From Planktomarina sp. (GTDB lineage: Bacteria > Pseudomonadota > Alphaproteobacteria > Rhodobacterales > Rhodobacteraceae): a stretch of 5,760 nt of DNA. Position numbers and translations under genes: made by a program. The DNA is taken from contig NZVF01000025.1 of the NCBI GenBank assembly GCA_002698165.1, positions 40,223 to 45,982 of the forward strand, in the 5' to 3' direction. The notes beneath the pieces are model-generated. The model was not told the origin of the DNA and did not search any database. It saw only the letters and a program-made list of their open reading frames with translations. Below, in pieces: positions 1-5,760 of this stretch; within the stretch, counting starts at the first letter, position 1; every line of letters starts with the position of its first letter.

Positions 1-35
1 CCCAATTCGAGTAGATTTTTATTTATATCTGTCAT
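1..35 (-). CDS. 5' end of a divergent gene, cut by the window edge
   Basis: Only the first eleven codons are visible, reading M-T-D-I-N-K-N-L-L-E-L and then a partial glycine codon, with no stop. On the minus strand the ATG (33-35) is preceded by AAAGG five bases upstream, a good Shine-Dalgarno match. An in-frame ATG also exists at 57-59 and would add eight residues, but it has no comparable ribosome site, so 35 is preferred. The gene would run divergently from the guanine deaminase, leaving only about 70 bases between the two starts. The N-terminus loosely resembles the start of RidA-family (YjgF) enamine deaminases of alphaproteobacteria, which often open with a short helix ending in LxELG. 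That is a guess from very few residues. It could also be a chance open stretch. Confidence 0.35.
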   Translation of the reverse strand, partial: MTDINKNLLEL

Positions 36-94
36 ACCTGCCTTTACGAAGTTGCTCATACTATGACAAGGTCAACGCGATCTTTAAGACATTT

Positions 95-100
95 GAAAGG
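95..100 (+). promoter_or_regulatory. Shine-Dalgarno site that sets the guanine deaminase start
   Basis: GAAAGG lies seven bases before the ATG at 108-110. The longer in-frame ATG at 63 has no such site. It would add fifteen arginine-rich residues not typical of the family, so the start at 108 is chosen. Confidence 0.6.
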
Positions 101-107
101 TGTTCTT

Positions 108-1397
108 ATGGTATTAAATCTGCTTCTTGGACAAACTTTACGTTTTGAAGGTGATCCCTTTCAAAAGCCGTGGCAAGAGGTCACCCATCATCGGCAGGAT
201 GGCGCAGTATTAATTAAGGATGGATATATAAAAAAGGTTGGCGGTAGAGGTGAACTATTGTCAAATTTTCCCACTGCTAGAGTAACTGATTACGGCGGTG
301 ATTTAATTGTGCCTGGTTTTATCGATGCGCATGTTCATTATCCACAGACTGCGATCATCGCAAGTTGGGGCAAAAGACTTATTGACTGGCTTAATTTCTA
401 TACATTTCCAGAAGAAGTACGCCTATCCGATCCAATATATGCTGAACAAGTTGCCAATTGTTATTTGGACTTAGCCTTGGCGCATGGAACTACCACCATG
501 GCCAGTTTCTGCACCACGGCTCCAACTTCGGTTACCGCATACTTTGAGGCAGCAGCAATGCGTGGTATGAGGGTAGTCGGGGGTAAAACCTGTATGGATC
601 GAAACGCTCCAAAGGAACTGATAGATACGCCACAACGAGCATATGACGAAAGTAAGGAGTTAATTGACGAATGGCATGGCAAGGGGCGTGCTATTTACGC
701 TATCACGCCAAGGTTTTCTCCTACCTCTACTCCAGATCAACTAGAAGCTTTAGGAGCACTCTGGGCTGAACGACCTGAATGTCTGATGCAGACGCATCTA
801 TCCGAACAGTTTGAAGAAATTGCATGGGTTCAAGATCTATTCCCAACAGCGATTGATTATCTTGATACTTACGAACGGTATGGTCTTTTAGGGCCCAGAA
901 GTGTGTATGGCCATTCGATTCACTTAAAACCACGTGAAATCAATAGATTATCTGAAGTTGGAGCTTCAGTTGTCCATTGCCCCACATCTAACACTTTTAT
1001 TGGATCTGGATTGTTTGATTTAATGGGACTTTCAAAAGCTAAAGTGAGCCTTGGACTGGCCTCAGACATTGGTGGAGGTTCAAATTTTTCAATGCTACGT
1101 ACGATGGCCGCTACCTATGAAATCGCACAACTGCAAGGAAAGGTGCTACATCCTGCTCAACTTCTATGGCTTGCCAGTGAAGGCTCGGCAAAAGCACTTC
1201 ATCTTGATGGCAAAGTTGGTCATCTTGGACCTAAAATAGAGGCCGATATTTGCGTATTAAATCTGAATTCAACTAATGCAATTGATCAACGTGTAAAAAA
1301 TGCAAATGATTTTTGGGAAACTTTATTTCCTACCATTATGATGGGTGACGACCGGGCGGTTCGTCAAGTATGGATTGCTGGCCGAACAGTGGATTAA
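108..1397 (+). CDS. guaD: Guanine deaminase
   Basis: Cytosolic zinc amidohydrolase that hydrolyses guanine to xanthine and ammonia, feeding purine salvage or xanthine oxidation. The 429-residue product is close to the usual family length and has the full guanine deaminase active site. The HxH metal motif is in FIDAHVHYPQT (H75, H77). The substrate-contacting PRFS is at 201-204 (R202). QTHLSE carries H230 and the proton-shuttling E233. VYGHSIHL carries H269, HCPTSN is at 290-295, and the catalytic and metal-binding aspartate is D320 in LASDIGGGSNFS. The segment RLIDWLNFYTFP (90-101) is also diagnostic of this family among amidohydrolases. The ATG at 108 is chosen for its ribosome site. The stop codon overlaps by four bases that of the converging second deaminase, with no terminator hairpin between them. 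No clear sigma-70 promoter was seen in the short upstream gap. The assignment is firm on motifs; expression control is unknown. Confidence 0.93.
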   Translation: MVLNLLLGQTLRFEGDPFQKPWQEVTHHRQDGAVLIKDGYIKKVGGRGELLSNFPTARVTDYGGDLIVPGFIDAHVHYPQTAIIASWGKRLIDWLNFYTFPEEVRLSDPIYAEQVANCYLDLALAHGTTTMASFCTTAPTSVTAYFEAAAMRGMRVVGGKTCMDRNAPKELIDTPQRAYDESKELIDEWHGKGRAIYAITPRFSPTSTPDQLEALGALWAERPECLMQTHLSEQFEEIAWVQDLFPTAIDYLDTYERYGLLGPRSVYGHSIHLKPREINRLSEVGASVVHCPTSNTFIGSGLFDLMGLSKAKVSLGLASDIGGGSNFSMLRTMAATYEIAQLQGKVLHPAQLLWLASEGSAKALHLDGKVGHLGPKIEADICVLNLNSTNAIDQRVKNANDFWETLFPTIMMGDDRAVRQVWIAGRTVD

Positions 1398-2743
1398 ACC
1401 CGCTCTTGAAGCGCTCGCATTTGATGATTTTGTTGAATTGCAAGGTCACGTTGGTCTAGGGTTGTAATCTGTCCATTCTCAACCACATGTTTACCATTCA
1501 CAAATACATCCCTGGCTAAATGAGGACCAGCTAACAGTATAGCTGACGGGTCCCAGTTTCCAGCAGCATTAATATCCTTCATATCCCATAAAACCAAGTC
1601 AGCGCATTTTCCCACTTCCAAAGATCCACAATCATCCCGACCGAGTACATTTGCCCCCCCAATTGTCGCAATCTCCAAAGCTTCTTGCGGCGACATAGCG
1701 CTCGCACCATAGGCAACCCTCTGCAATAGCATAGTTTGCCGCGCTTCCAACATTAAATTTCCTGAGTCATTTGAAGCGGAGCCATCCACACCAAGTCCTA
1801 CCGGCACTTGCATATCTAGCATGGTTCGTACCGGGGCTATGCCAGAGGCTAATCGGCAATTTGAACAAGGACAATGCGCAACTCCAGTTTCAGTACGAGC
1901 GAACAATGCAATCTCTTCGGGATCTAACTTTACACAATGAGCATGCCAGACATCAGAGCCAGTCCAGCCTAGTTCCGAGACATACTGACCAGGACGAACG
2001 CCAAATTTTTCCAAACTATAAGCAATGTCTTCCTCGTTTTCAGCTAAATGTGTATGCATCATCACTTTTTTGTCACGCGCTAGTATCACAGAATCGCGCA
2101 TCAATTCACGGCTGACCGAAAAAGGTGAGCATGGTGCCACCCCAACCCTAACCATTGATCCATGGCTTGGGTCATGAAATCCATCAATAACACGGATCAT
2201 GTCGTCTAAAATTCGAGTTTCTTTTTCAATAAGGTGGTCAGGTGGCAAACCTCCCTTACTTTCACCAATACTCATTGCACCCCGAGTTGGATGAAACCTT
2301 ATACCTATCTCCTTAGCAGCATAAATGGTATCTTCAAGGCGTGTACCATTTGGAAAAAAATACAGATGATCCGACGTGGTTGTACAACCAGATAATAGCA
2401 GTTCCGCCATCCCAACTTTTGCAGATGTAACAAAATCTTCAGGACGCATTGCTGACCAAATGGGATAGAGTTTTTTTAGCCAATCAAATAAAGAGGAGTT
2501 TTGAGCAAGAGGTACAGCGCGTGTCATAGTTTGATAAAGATGATGATGCGTATTCACTAAGCCAGGCGTAATCAAACAACCTCGTGCATCAATTATACGG
2601 CAACCGGTAACCGGCAAACCAACCCCAATTGCCGATATAATTCCTCCACTTAATAAGACATCGCCTGCCAGTACAGTTCGCCTTTTGTCGTCCATTGTTA
2701 AAATCAGACGCGCATTTTGTATTAAGATGTCAGTTTGAGGCAT
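1394..2743 (-). CDS. Amidohydrolase, probable 8-oxoguanine deaminase
   Basis: Zinc-dependent aminohydrolase of the COG0402 (AtzA/TrzN-like) branch, 449 residues, predicted cytosolic. The beta-sandwich segments lie at both ends: residues about 1-60, and about 370-425 with GSLEVGKCADLVLWD. The TIM barrel between them carries NTHHHLYQT (H66 and H68 as the HxH ligands), HTHLAE (H232, E235), HAHC (H269) and GVDGSASND (D320). The combination of YQTMTRA, CTTTSDH and HCPCSNCRLASGIAPV is what I recognise from proteins annotated as 8-oxoguanine deaminase or hydroxyatrazine-type deaminase. The likely reaction is 8-oxoguanine to urate plus ammonia. Close relatives deaminate isoxanthopterin or other pterins and triazines, so the exact substrate is inferred. 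The ATG overlaps the end of the upstream phosphatase by 14 bases and has no strong ribosome site, which fits translational coupling. The TAA stop interlocks with that of guaD. Confidence 0.8.
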   Translation of the reverse strand: MPQTDILIQNARLILTMDDKRRTVLAGDVLLSGGIISAIGVGLPVTGCRIIDARGCLITPGLVNTHHHLYQTMTRAVPLAQNSSLFDWLKKLYPIWSAMRPEDFVTSAKVGMAELLLSGCTTTSDHLYFFPNGTRLEDTIYAAKEIGIRFHPTRGAMSIGESKGGLPPDHLIEKETRILDDMIRVIDGFHDPSHGSMVRVGVAPCSPFSVSRELMRDSVILARDKKVMMHTHLAENEEDIAYSLEKFGVRPGQYVSELGWTGSDVWHAHCVKLDPEEIALFARTETGVAHCPCSNCRLASGIAPVRTMLDMQVPVGLGVDGSASNDSGNLMLEARQTMLLQRVAYGASAMSPQEALEIATIGGANVLGRDDCGSLEVGKCADLVLWDMKDINAAGNWDPSAILLAGPHLARDVFVNGKHVVENGQITTLDQRDLAIQQNHQMRALQERV

Positions 2744-3539
2744 AGGGTTTTAATACTTCAAGAGCCGCTTCGTGTAGCTCTGGGGTTGCAGAACAGAGGC
2801 AGTTTCCACCGTCCATTGCCTCTCCACCGAGCCAGTTAGAGGCAACACCTCCAGCTGCACGAACTATAGCAATGGGAGCTTGTATGTCATAAGATTTGAG
2901 TCCTGCTTCGATAACTAGATCAATATGACCAGCAGCTAAGAGTGCATAAGCGTAGCAATCCATTCCATACCGCACTAGCTTACATTTATCAGCAACTTGG
3001 TGAAATCCTTGATACTCCGTCTTGTTTCCAATCTCTGGGTAGGTTGTAAATACAGTAGCTTGTGAAAGAGCTTTTATTTGTCGAGTGGCCAGACCGATTT
3101 TTAAGCCATCTTTCTCCATGAATGAATGTCCAAATCCACCAACATAGCGCTCACCGATATAGGGTTGGTCGATTATACCAAGGATGGGCGCAGTGCCATC
3201 ATTAACCGCAACCAATGTACCCCATGTAGGTGTACCACTAATGTATCCGCGAGTGCCGTCTATGGGATCTAAGATCCAAGACAGGCCCGAAGTACCAGGT
3301 TTGTCCAATTGCTCTTCACCTATAATTGCGTCTTGTGGTCGCCGTGAAGCGAGAACAGAACGCATTACTTTCTCTGCAGCCCAATCAGCCTGAGTAACTG
3401 GATCATAACCTTCTCGATCCTTATTATTTGCAGACAGAGAGGGTTTCCTAAACCACCTGAGAGTTTCGACGGCAGCCGCATCCGCTACTTCCAATGCGGC
3501 AGAAAAGATTAAATCAGATTTAGAACCATCAATCTTCAC
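2730..3539 (-). CDS. hisN: Inositol-monophosphatase-family enzyme, probable histidinol-phosphatase HisN
   Basis: Mg2+-dependent, lithium-sensitive-type phosphatase fold, 269 residues, cytosolic. The metal-binding signatures are all present: DPVTQAD (46-52), GEE (74-76, E75), WILDPIDGTRGYISG (88-102, D91 and D94), and YDIQAP (217-222, D218). The TRGYISG continuation followed by PTWGTL, together with LKSYDIQAPI near the C-terminus, matches the HisN subgroup rather than classical SuhB, which has WDxAA at the last site. HisN removes phosphate from L-histidinol phosphate, the penultimate step of histidine synthesis. The start is GTG (3537-3539), the only reasonable one in frame, with GAAAG eight bases upstream. 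It is the first gene of a two-gene minus-strand operon with the purine deaminase, and its TGA lies inside the deaminase reading frame. No other histidine gene is present, so action on another phosphomonoester is possible. Confidence 0.78.
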   Translation of the reverse strand: MKIDGSKSDLIFSAALEVADAAAVETLRWFRKPSLSANNKDREGYDPVTQADWAAEKVMRSVLASRRPQDAIIGEEQLDKPGTSGLSWILDPIDGTRGYISGTPTWGTLVAVNDGTAPILGIIDQPYIGERYVGGFGHSFMEKDGLKIGLATRQIKALSQATVFTTYPEIGNKTEYQGFHQVADKCKLVRYGMDCYAYALLAAGHIDLVIEAGLKSYDIQAPIAIVRAAGGVASNWLGGEAMDGGNCLCSATPELHEAALEVLKPYASN

Positions 3540-3735
3540 AGGCTTATCTTTCAGACTTTGTTAGCGTTAAATTTTGAATTCTAGATTAGTCAAAAGAATT
3601 ATCTTGTAATTAAAGTCCAAAAATATATTTTCACCAACTACCTAAATCACTTAATCTAACATTGTGCTATCAAAAAATTTCTTTCAATGACGCACCTGAT
3701 ATATGTTCAAAAATTAATTAAGCCGGATCCTGATA
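3540..3735. other. Divergent intergenic spacer
   Basis: A 196-base AT-rich spacer between the outward-facing hisN and oxidoreductase genes. I found no ORF of note, no purine-riboswitch-like fold, no long inverted repeat and no terminator. For the rightward gene only weak pairs are visible, such as TTGTAA (3604-3609) with TATTTT (3626-3631) at 16 bases, so its promoter is not assigned. Confidence 0.6.
3566..3593 (-). promoter_or_regulatory. Candidate sigma-70 promoter for the hisN-deaminase operon
   Basis: On the minus strand, TTGACT (3588-3593) and TTTAAC (3566-3571) are separated by 16 bases, matching the consensus at five and four of six positions. Transcription would start about 20 bases before the GTG of hisN, leaving room for its GAAAG ribosome site. 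A second pair further upstream on the same strand reads TTGGTG, then 17 bases, then TTTAAT (about 3611-3639). The stretch is very AT-rich, so chance matches are easy. Confidence 0.35.
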
Positions 3736-4710
3736 ATGCGAGCCTTACAGATTAAAAATCAAACCCGTAAACCAGTTTTTTTAGATATCGCAGTTCCGTC
3801 AATTTCTCCTAAACAAATTCTTGTTAAAACCAAAGCATGTGGTCTTAATTTCGCAGATTTATTGATGATAAAAGGCAGTTATCAAGAAACTCCAACATTG
3901 CCATTTGTACCTGGAATGGAGATAGCAGGCAATGTAGTAGCCGTGGGACATGAGGTGGTGGGATTCAAAGTTGGGGATCGTGTTGCTGCCTTTCCAGGAT
4001 ACGGTGGCTTAGCCGAATTATGCGCTGTTGATATTTCACGTTGTTTAAAAATTCCAAAAAATTTATCTTTTAAAACAGCGGCTTCCGTTTTAATTAGTTA
4101 TGGGACGTCACATCTCGCATTAACGCATCGAGCTAAAATTAAATCAGGTGAAAACCTGCTAGTTTTAGGTGCAGGTGGTGGCGTCGGCCTTACTGCAATA
4201 GAAATTGGTGTAGCGCTTGGAGCACGAGTAATTGCAGTAGCCCGCGGAAGAAACAAGCTCGATATTTGCAAGAAATACGGTGCTGAGATTGCGTTAGATA
4301 GCACAGATGATGATATCTTAAGCACAGTCAAAAATCTTGGTGGCGCAAACATCATTTATGATCCAGTTGGAGGCAATAGCTTTTTAACCGCGTTGCGCTG
4401 CTGTAAACCAGAAGCGCGCTATCTTATAATTGGATTTGCTAGTGGCGATATACCCCAAATCAAAGCGAACCATCTCCTGTTGAAAAACATCGATATAATT
4501 GGATTCAATTGGGGTGGCTATTTAAGCTTCGAACCAGAAATTTTGGCATCAAGCCTCAAAAAAATGTTAAAATTAGTGGCCAACAAAACTCTAAAGCCTC
4601 ACATCAGCAGGGTTTATGACTTTAATCAAGCACTTGAGGCTCTAGGTCATTTACAAGCTCGGAAATCAATAGGAAAGTTAGTTGTTCGTGGCCTAAACAC
4701 GAAATGCTGA
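3736..4710 (+). CDS. Zinc-free MDR-family NADPH:quinone oxidoreductase homologue
   Basis: Medium-chain dehydrogenase/reductase of the quinone oxidoreductase (QOR) group, 324 residues, the usual size, predicted cytosolic. The N-terminal GroES-like domain (about 1-120) shows GLNFADLL (36-43), PFVPGMEIAG (56-65) and the VVGFKVGDRVAAF turn (74-86). The Rossmann domain (about 125-265) has the nucleotide-binding glycine motif GAGGGVG (145-151), with ARG at the end of the second strand (169-171), compatible with NADPH. The catalytic zinc cysteine is replaced by the N-F-A-D of QORs, and the four-cysteine structural zinc lobe is absent. Such enzymes reduce quinones or alpha,beta-unsaturated carbonyls with NADPH; the substrate here cannot be told. 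The ATG has only a weak GGA ribosome site (3725-3727). Neighbours give no pathway clue: it is divergent from hisN and separated by 140 bases from the next gene. Confidence 0.85.
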   Translation: MRALQIKNQTRKPVFLDIAVPSISPKQILVKTKACGLNFADLLMIKGSYQETPTLPFVPGMEIAGNVVAVGHEVVGFKVGDRVAAFPGYGGLAELCAVDISRCLKIPKNLSFKTAASVLISYGTSHLALTHRAKIKSGENLLVLGAGGGVGLTAIEIGVALGARVIAVARGRNKLDICKKYGAEIALDSTDDDILSTVKNLGGANIIYDPVGGNSFLTALRCCKPEARYLIIGFASGDIPQIKANHLLLKNIDIIGFNWGGYLSFEPEILASSLKKMLKLVANKTLKPHISRVYDFNQALEALGHLQARKSIGKLVVRGLNTKC

Positions 4711-4771
4711 AGCACCCTAGTGAAGCTTGAGAACCTTTTTCCAATAATGATGAAGAAAAGTGGAAAGGCTC

Positions 4772-4802
4772 TTGAAATCGATCCGAATACGAACGATATA
4801 AT
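4772..4802 (+). promoter_or_regulatory. Candidate sigma-70 promoter for the Bax inhibitor-1 homologue
   Basis: A perfect TATAAT (4797-4802) is preceded by TTGAAA (4772-4777), five of six matches to the -35 consensus, at a longish spacing of 19 bases. The start of transcription would fall near 4809, giving a leader of about 40 bases. This supports separate transcription from the upstream oxidoreductase gene. Confidence 0.5.
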
Positions 4803-4840
4803 GCTCAGTAGAAAGCAATTAGGTAAAACTGTACCGATTT

Positions 4841-4844
4841 GGAG
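4841..4844 (+). promoter_or_regulatory. Ribosome binding site that sets the start at 4851
   Basis: GGAG lies six bases before the ATG at 4851-4853. The reading frame could open at a TTG at 4839, but that codon sits directly against this site and would make the site part of the coding sequence, so the ATG is preferred. Confidence 0.65.
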
Positions 4845-4850
4845 AATAAT

Positions 4851-5633
4851 ATGGCAGATTATAATACGATTTCCGCAACCACAGGCAAACGTTCAGCGGC
4901 GGTTGATGCCGGCCTGAAGTCACACATGAACAAAGTTTACAGTACTATGTCAGTTGGCATGGTAATTACTGCTGTCGCAGCTTGGGCTATCGCAGGTCTG
5001 GCCACTACAGCTGATCCGACTGCTGCTGCAGCGCAATTGCCCAATGGCAAAATGTTAACAAGCTTTGGTGTAACTATTTATGGTACTTCACTAAAATATG
5101 TTATCATGTTTGCTCCTTTGGCAGTTCTGTTTCTCGGAATGGGATCCGTGATGCGTAAGGCATCCGCCGCGGGCGCTCAGCTGTTTTTCTTTATTTTTGC
5201 AACGCTAATTGGTCTATCACTAAGCTCAATATTTATCCGATATACTGGCCATTCAATTACCCAAACCTTCTTGGTGACAGCTATTGCGTTTGCGGGCTTG
5301 TCACTGTTTGGATACACAACCAAAAGCGATATTTCCGGTTGGGGTAGTTTCCTAATCATGGGAGTAATTGGTCTGGTTGTAGCTATGATAGTAAATATCT
5401 TTCTCCAATCACCAGCTCTCCTTTTCGCTATCTCTGGTATTGGAGTTTTGGTATTTGCGGGATTAACCGCTTACGACACTCAAAATATTAAAAATCAGTA
5501 TTTGGCACATGCGCATCATGGAGATCAGGACTGGCTAGCAAAATCTGCCATTTTTGGTGCCTTAAACCTGTACTTAGACTTTTTAAACATGTTCCAATTT
5601 CTATTAATGTTTATGGGAAGTAGTAACGACTAA
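4851..5633 (+). CDS. Bax inhibitor-1/YccA family integral membrane protein
   Basis: Inner-membrane protein of the BI-1 (TMBIM, UPF0005) family, 260 residues. A short hydrophilic N-terminus is followed by about seven hydrophobic helices, near residues 32-52, 81-100, 108-130, 137-155, 164-186, 190-208 and 232-256. Family hallmarks are LFGYTTKSD (152-160), GLTAYDTQNIK (204-214) and LNLYLDFLNMFQFLL (238-252). D209 and D243 correspond in position to the paired aspartates (D171 and D195) that control the pH-dependent calcium leak in Bacillus subtilis YetJ. Bacterial members are linked to calcium flux and to membrane-protein quality control through FtsH, but the role of this one is inferred only. 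The GLKSHMNKVYSTMSVG segment before the first helix resembles alphaproteobacterial members. It appears to be a single-gene unit with its own promoter and a strong terminator. Confidence 0.92.
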   Translation: MADYNTISATTGKRSAAVDAGLKSHMNKVYSTMSVGMVITAVAAWAIAGLATTADPTAAAAQLPNGKMLTSFGVTIYGTSLKYVIMFAPLAVLFLGMGSVMRKASAAGAQLFFFIFATLIGLSLSSIFIRYTGHSITQTFLVTAIAFAGLSLFGYTTKSDISGWGSFLIMGVIGLVVAMIVNIFLQSPALLFAISGIGVLVFAGLTAYDTQNIKNQYLAHAHHGDQDWLAKSAIFGALNLYLDFLNMFQFLLMFMGSSND

Positions 5634-5661
5634 TTATTTTAAACAGTAAAAGTTTAGCTTC

Positions 5662-5696
5662 AAAGCACCTGATGAAATCACGTTGGGTGCTTTTTT
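5662..5696 (+). terminator. Rho-independent terminator after the Bax inhibitor-1 homologue
   Basis: A perfect 8-base-pair stem pairs AAAGCACC (5662-5669) with GGTGCTTT (5686-5693) and runs into TTTTTT (5691-5696), then CTTT. Inside the loop TGAT (5670-5673) can also pair with ATCA (5677-5680), extending the helix beyond a five-base bulge. It lies about 30 bases after the TAA stop. The 64 bases that follow to the window end are AT-rich, and I see nothing in them. Confidence 0.85.
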
Positions 5697-5760
5697 CTTT
5701 CAAGGTTTTTTAAAGAACGAATAAAAAACATTAGTACATACATCTGGAATAGAAAAACCA

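Noticed and set aside
63..107. Longer N-terminus of guanine deaminase from the ATG at 63
   Set aside because: The added residues are arginine-rich and not typical of the family, there is no ribosome site before 63, and a good one precedes the ATG at 108.
1401..1413. Possible terminator hairpin between the converging deaminases (CGCT with AGCG)
   Set aside because: The stem is only four base pairs, has no T-run on either side, and lies inside the minus-strand coding sequence.
1771..2115. 114-codon plus-strand frame inside the 8-oxoguanine deaminase gene
   Set aside because: It is the antisense shadow of a gene with a complete catalytic motif set, and its translation shows no recognisable domain.
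3540..3735. Purine or histidine-related riboswitch or attenuator in the divergent spacer
   Set aside because: No run of histidine codons, no conserved purine-aptamer elements and no terminator-antiterminator hairpins could be found by eye.
4708..4740. Possible terminator after the quinone oxidoreductase homologue
   Set aside because: AAGC-AC can pair with GT-GCTT only with a three-base bulge, and the following T-run (five T) is displaced by several bases; too weak to call.
4720..4917. Short plus-strand frame of 65 codons starting at a GTG
   Set aside because: It has no ribosome site, no recognisable family, covers a likely promoter and runs 67 bases into the confident gene that starts at 4851 in another frame.

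Overview
The window looks like ordinary chromosomal DNA from an alphaproteobacterium with an AT-leaning genome. This is an inference. It rests on the HisN-type histidinol-phosphate phosphatase, the Bax inhibitor-1 homologue with an N-terminus of the alphaproteobacterial kind (start MADYNT, then GLKSHMNKVY), and the family resemblance of the two deaminases. I see no insertion sequence, phage gene, CRISPR array, tRNA or rRNA. There are five complete genes and the first few codons of a sixth.

Left part (1-3539) is a purine-base deamination block. A probable divergent gene leaves the window at the left edge (start codon at 33-35, minus strand). Facing right is a guanine deaminase (108-1397). Its stop codon interlocks with that of an oppositely oriented second amidohydrolase (1394-2743, minus), best read as an 8-oxoguanine deaminase. 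That gene overlaps by 14 bases the end of an inositol-monophosphatase-family gene of HisN type (2730-3539, minus, GTG start), so the two form a tight minus-strand operon. The two deaminases would turn guanine into xanthine and 8-oxoguanine into urate; both products lie on the purine salvage and catabolism route. The phosphatase is most simply a histidine-biosynthesis enzyme, and its coupling to a purine deaminase is the least expected part of the layout.

Middle (3540-3735) is a non-coding AT-rich spacer between divergent genes. It holds a plausible promoter for the minus-strand operon and no convincing one for the gene to the right.

Right part (3736-5760) holds a zinc-free MDR-type NADPH:quinone oxidoreductase homologue (3736-4710). 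A 140-base gap follows, with a perfect TATAAT box. Then comes a seven-helix Bax inhibitor-1/YccA family membrane protein (4851-5633) and a clear Rho-independent terminator (5662-5696). These two genes probably form separate transcripts. No previously undescribed system is evident; the findings concern gene arrangement and substrate questions.
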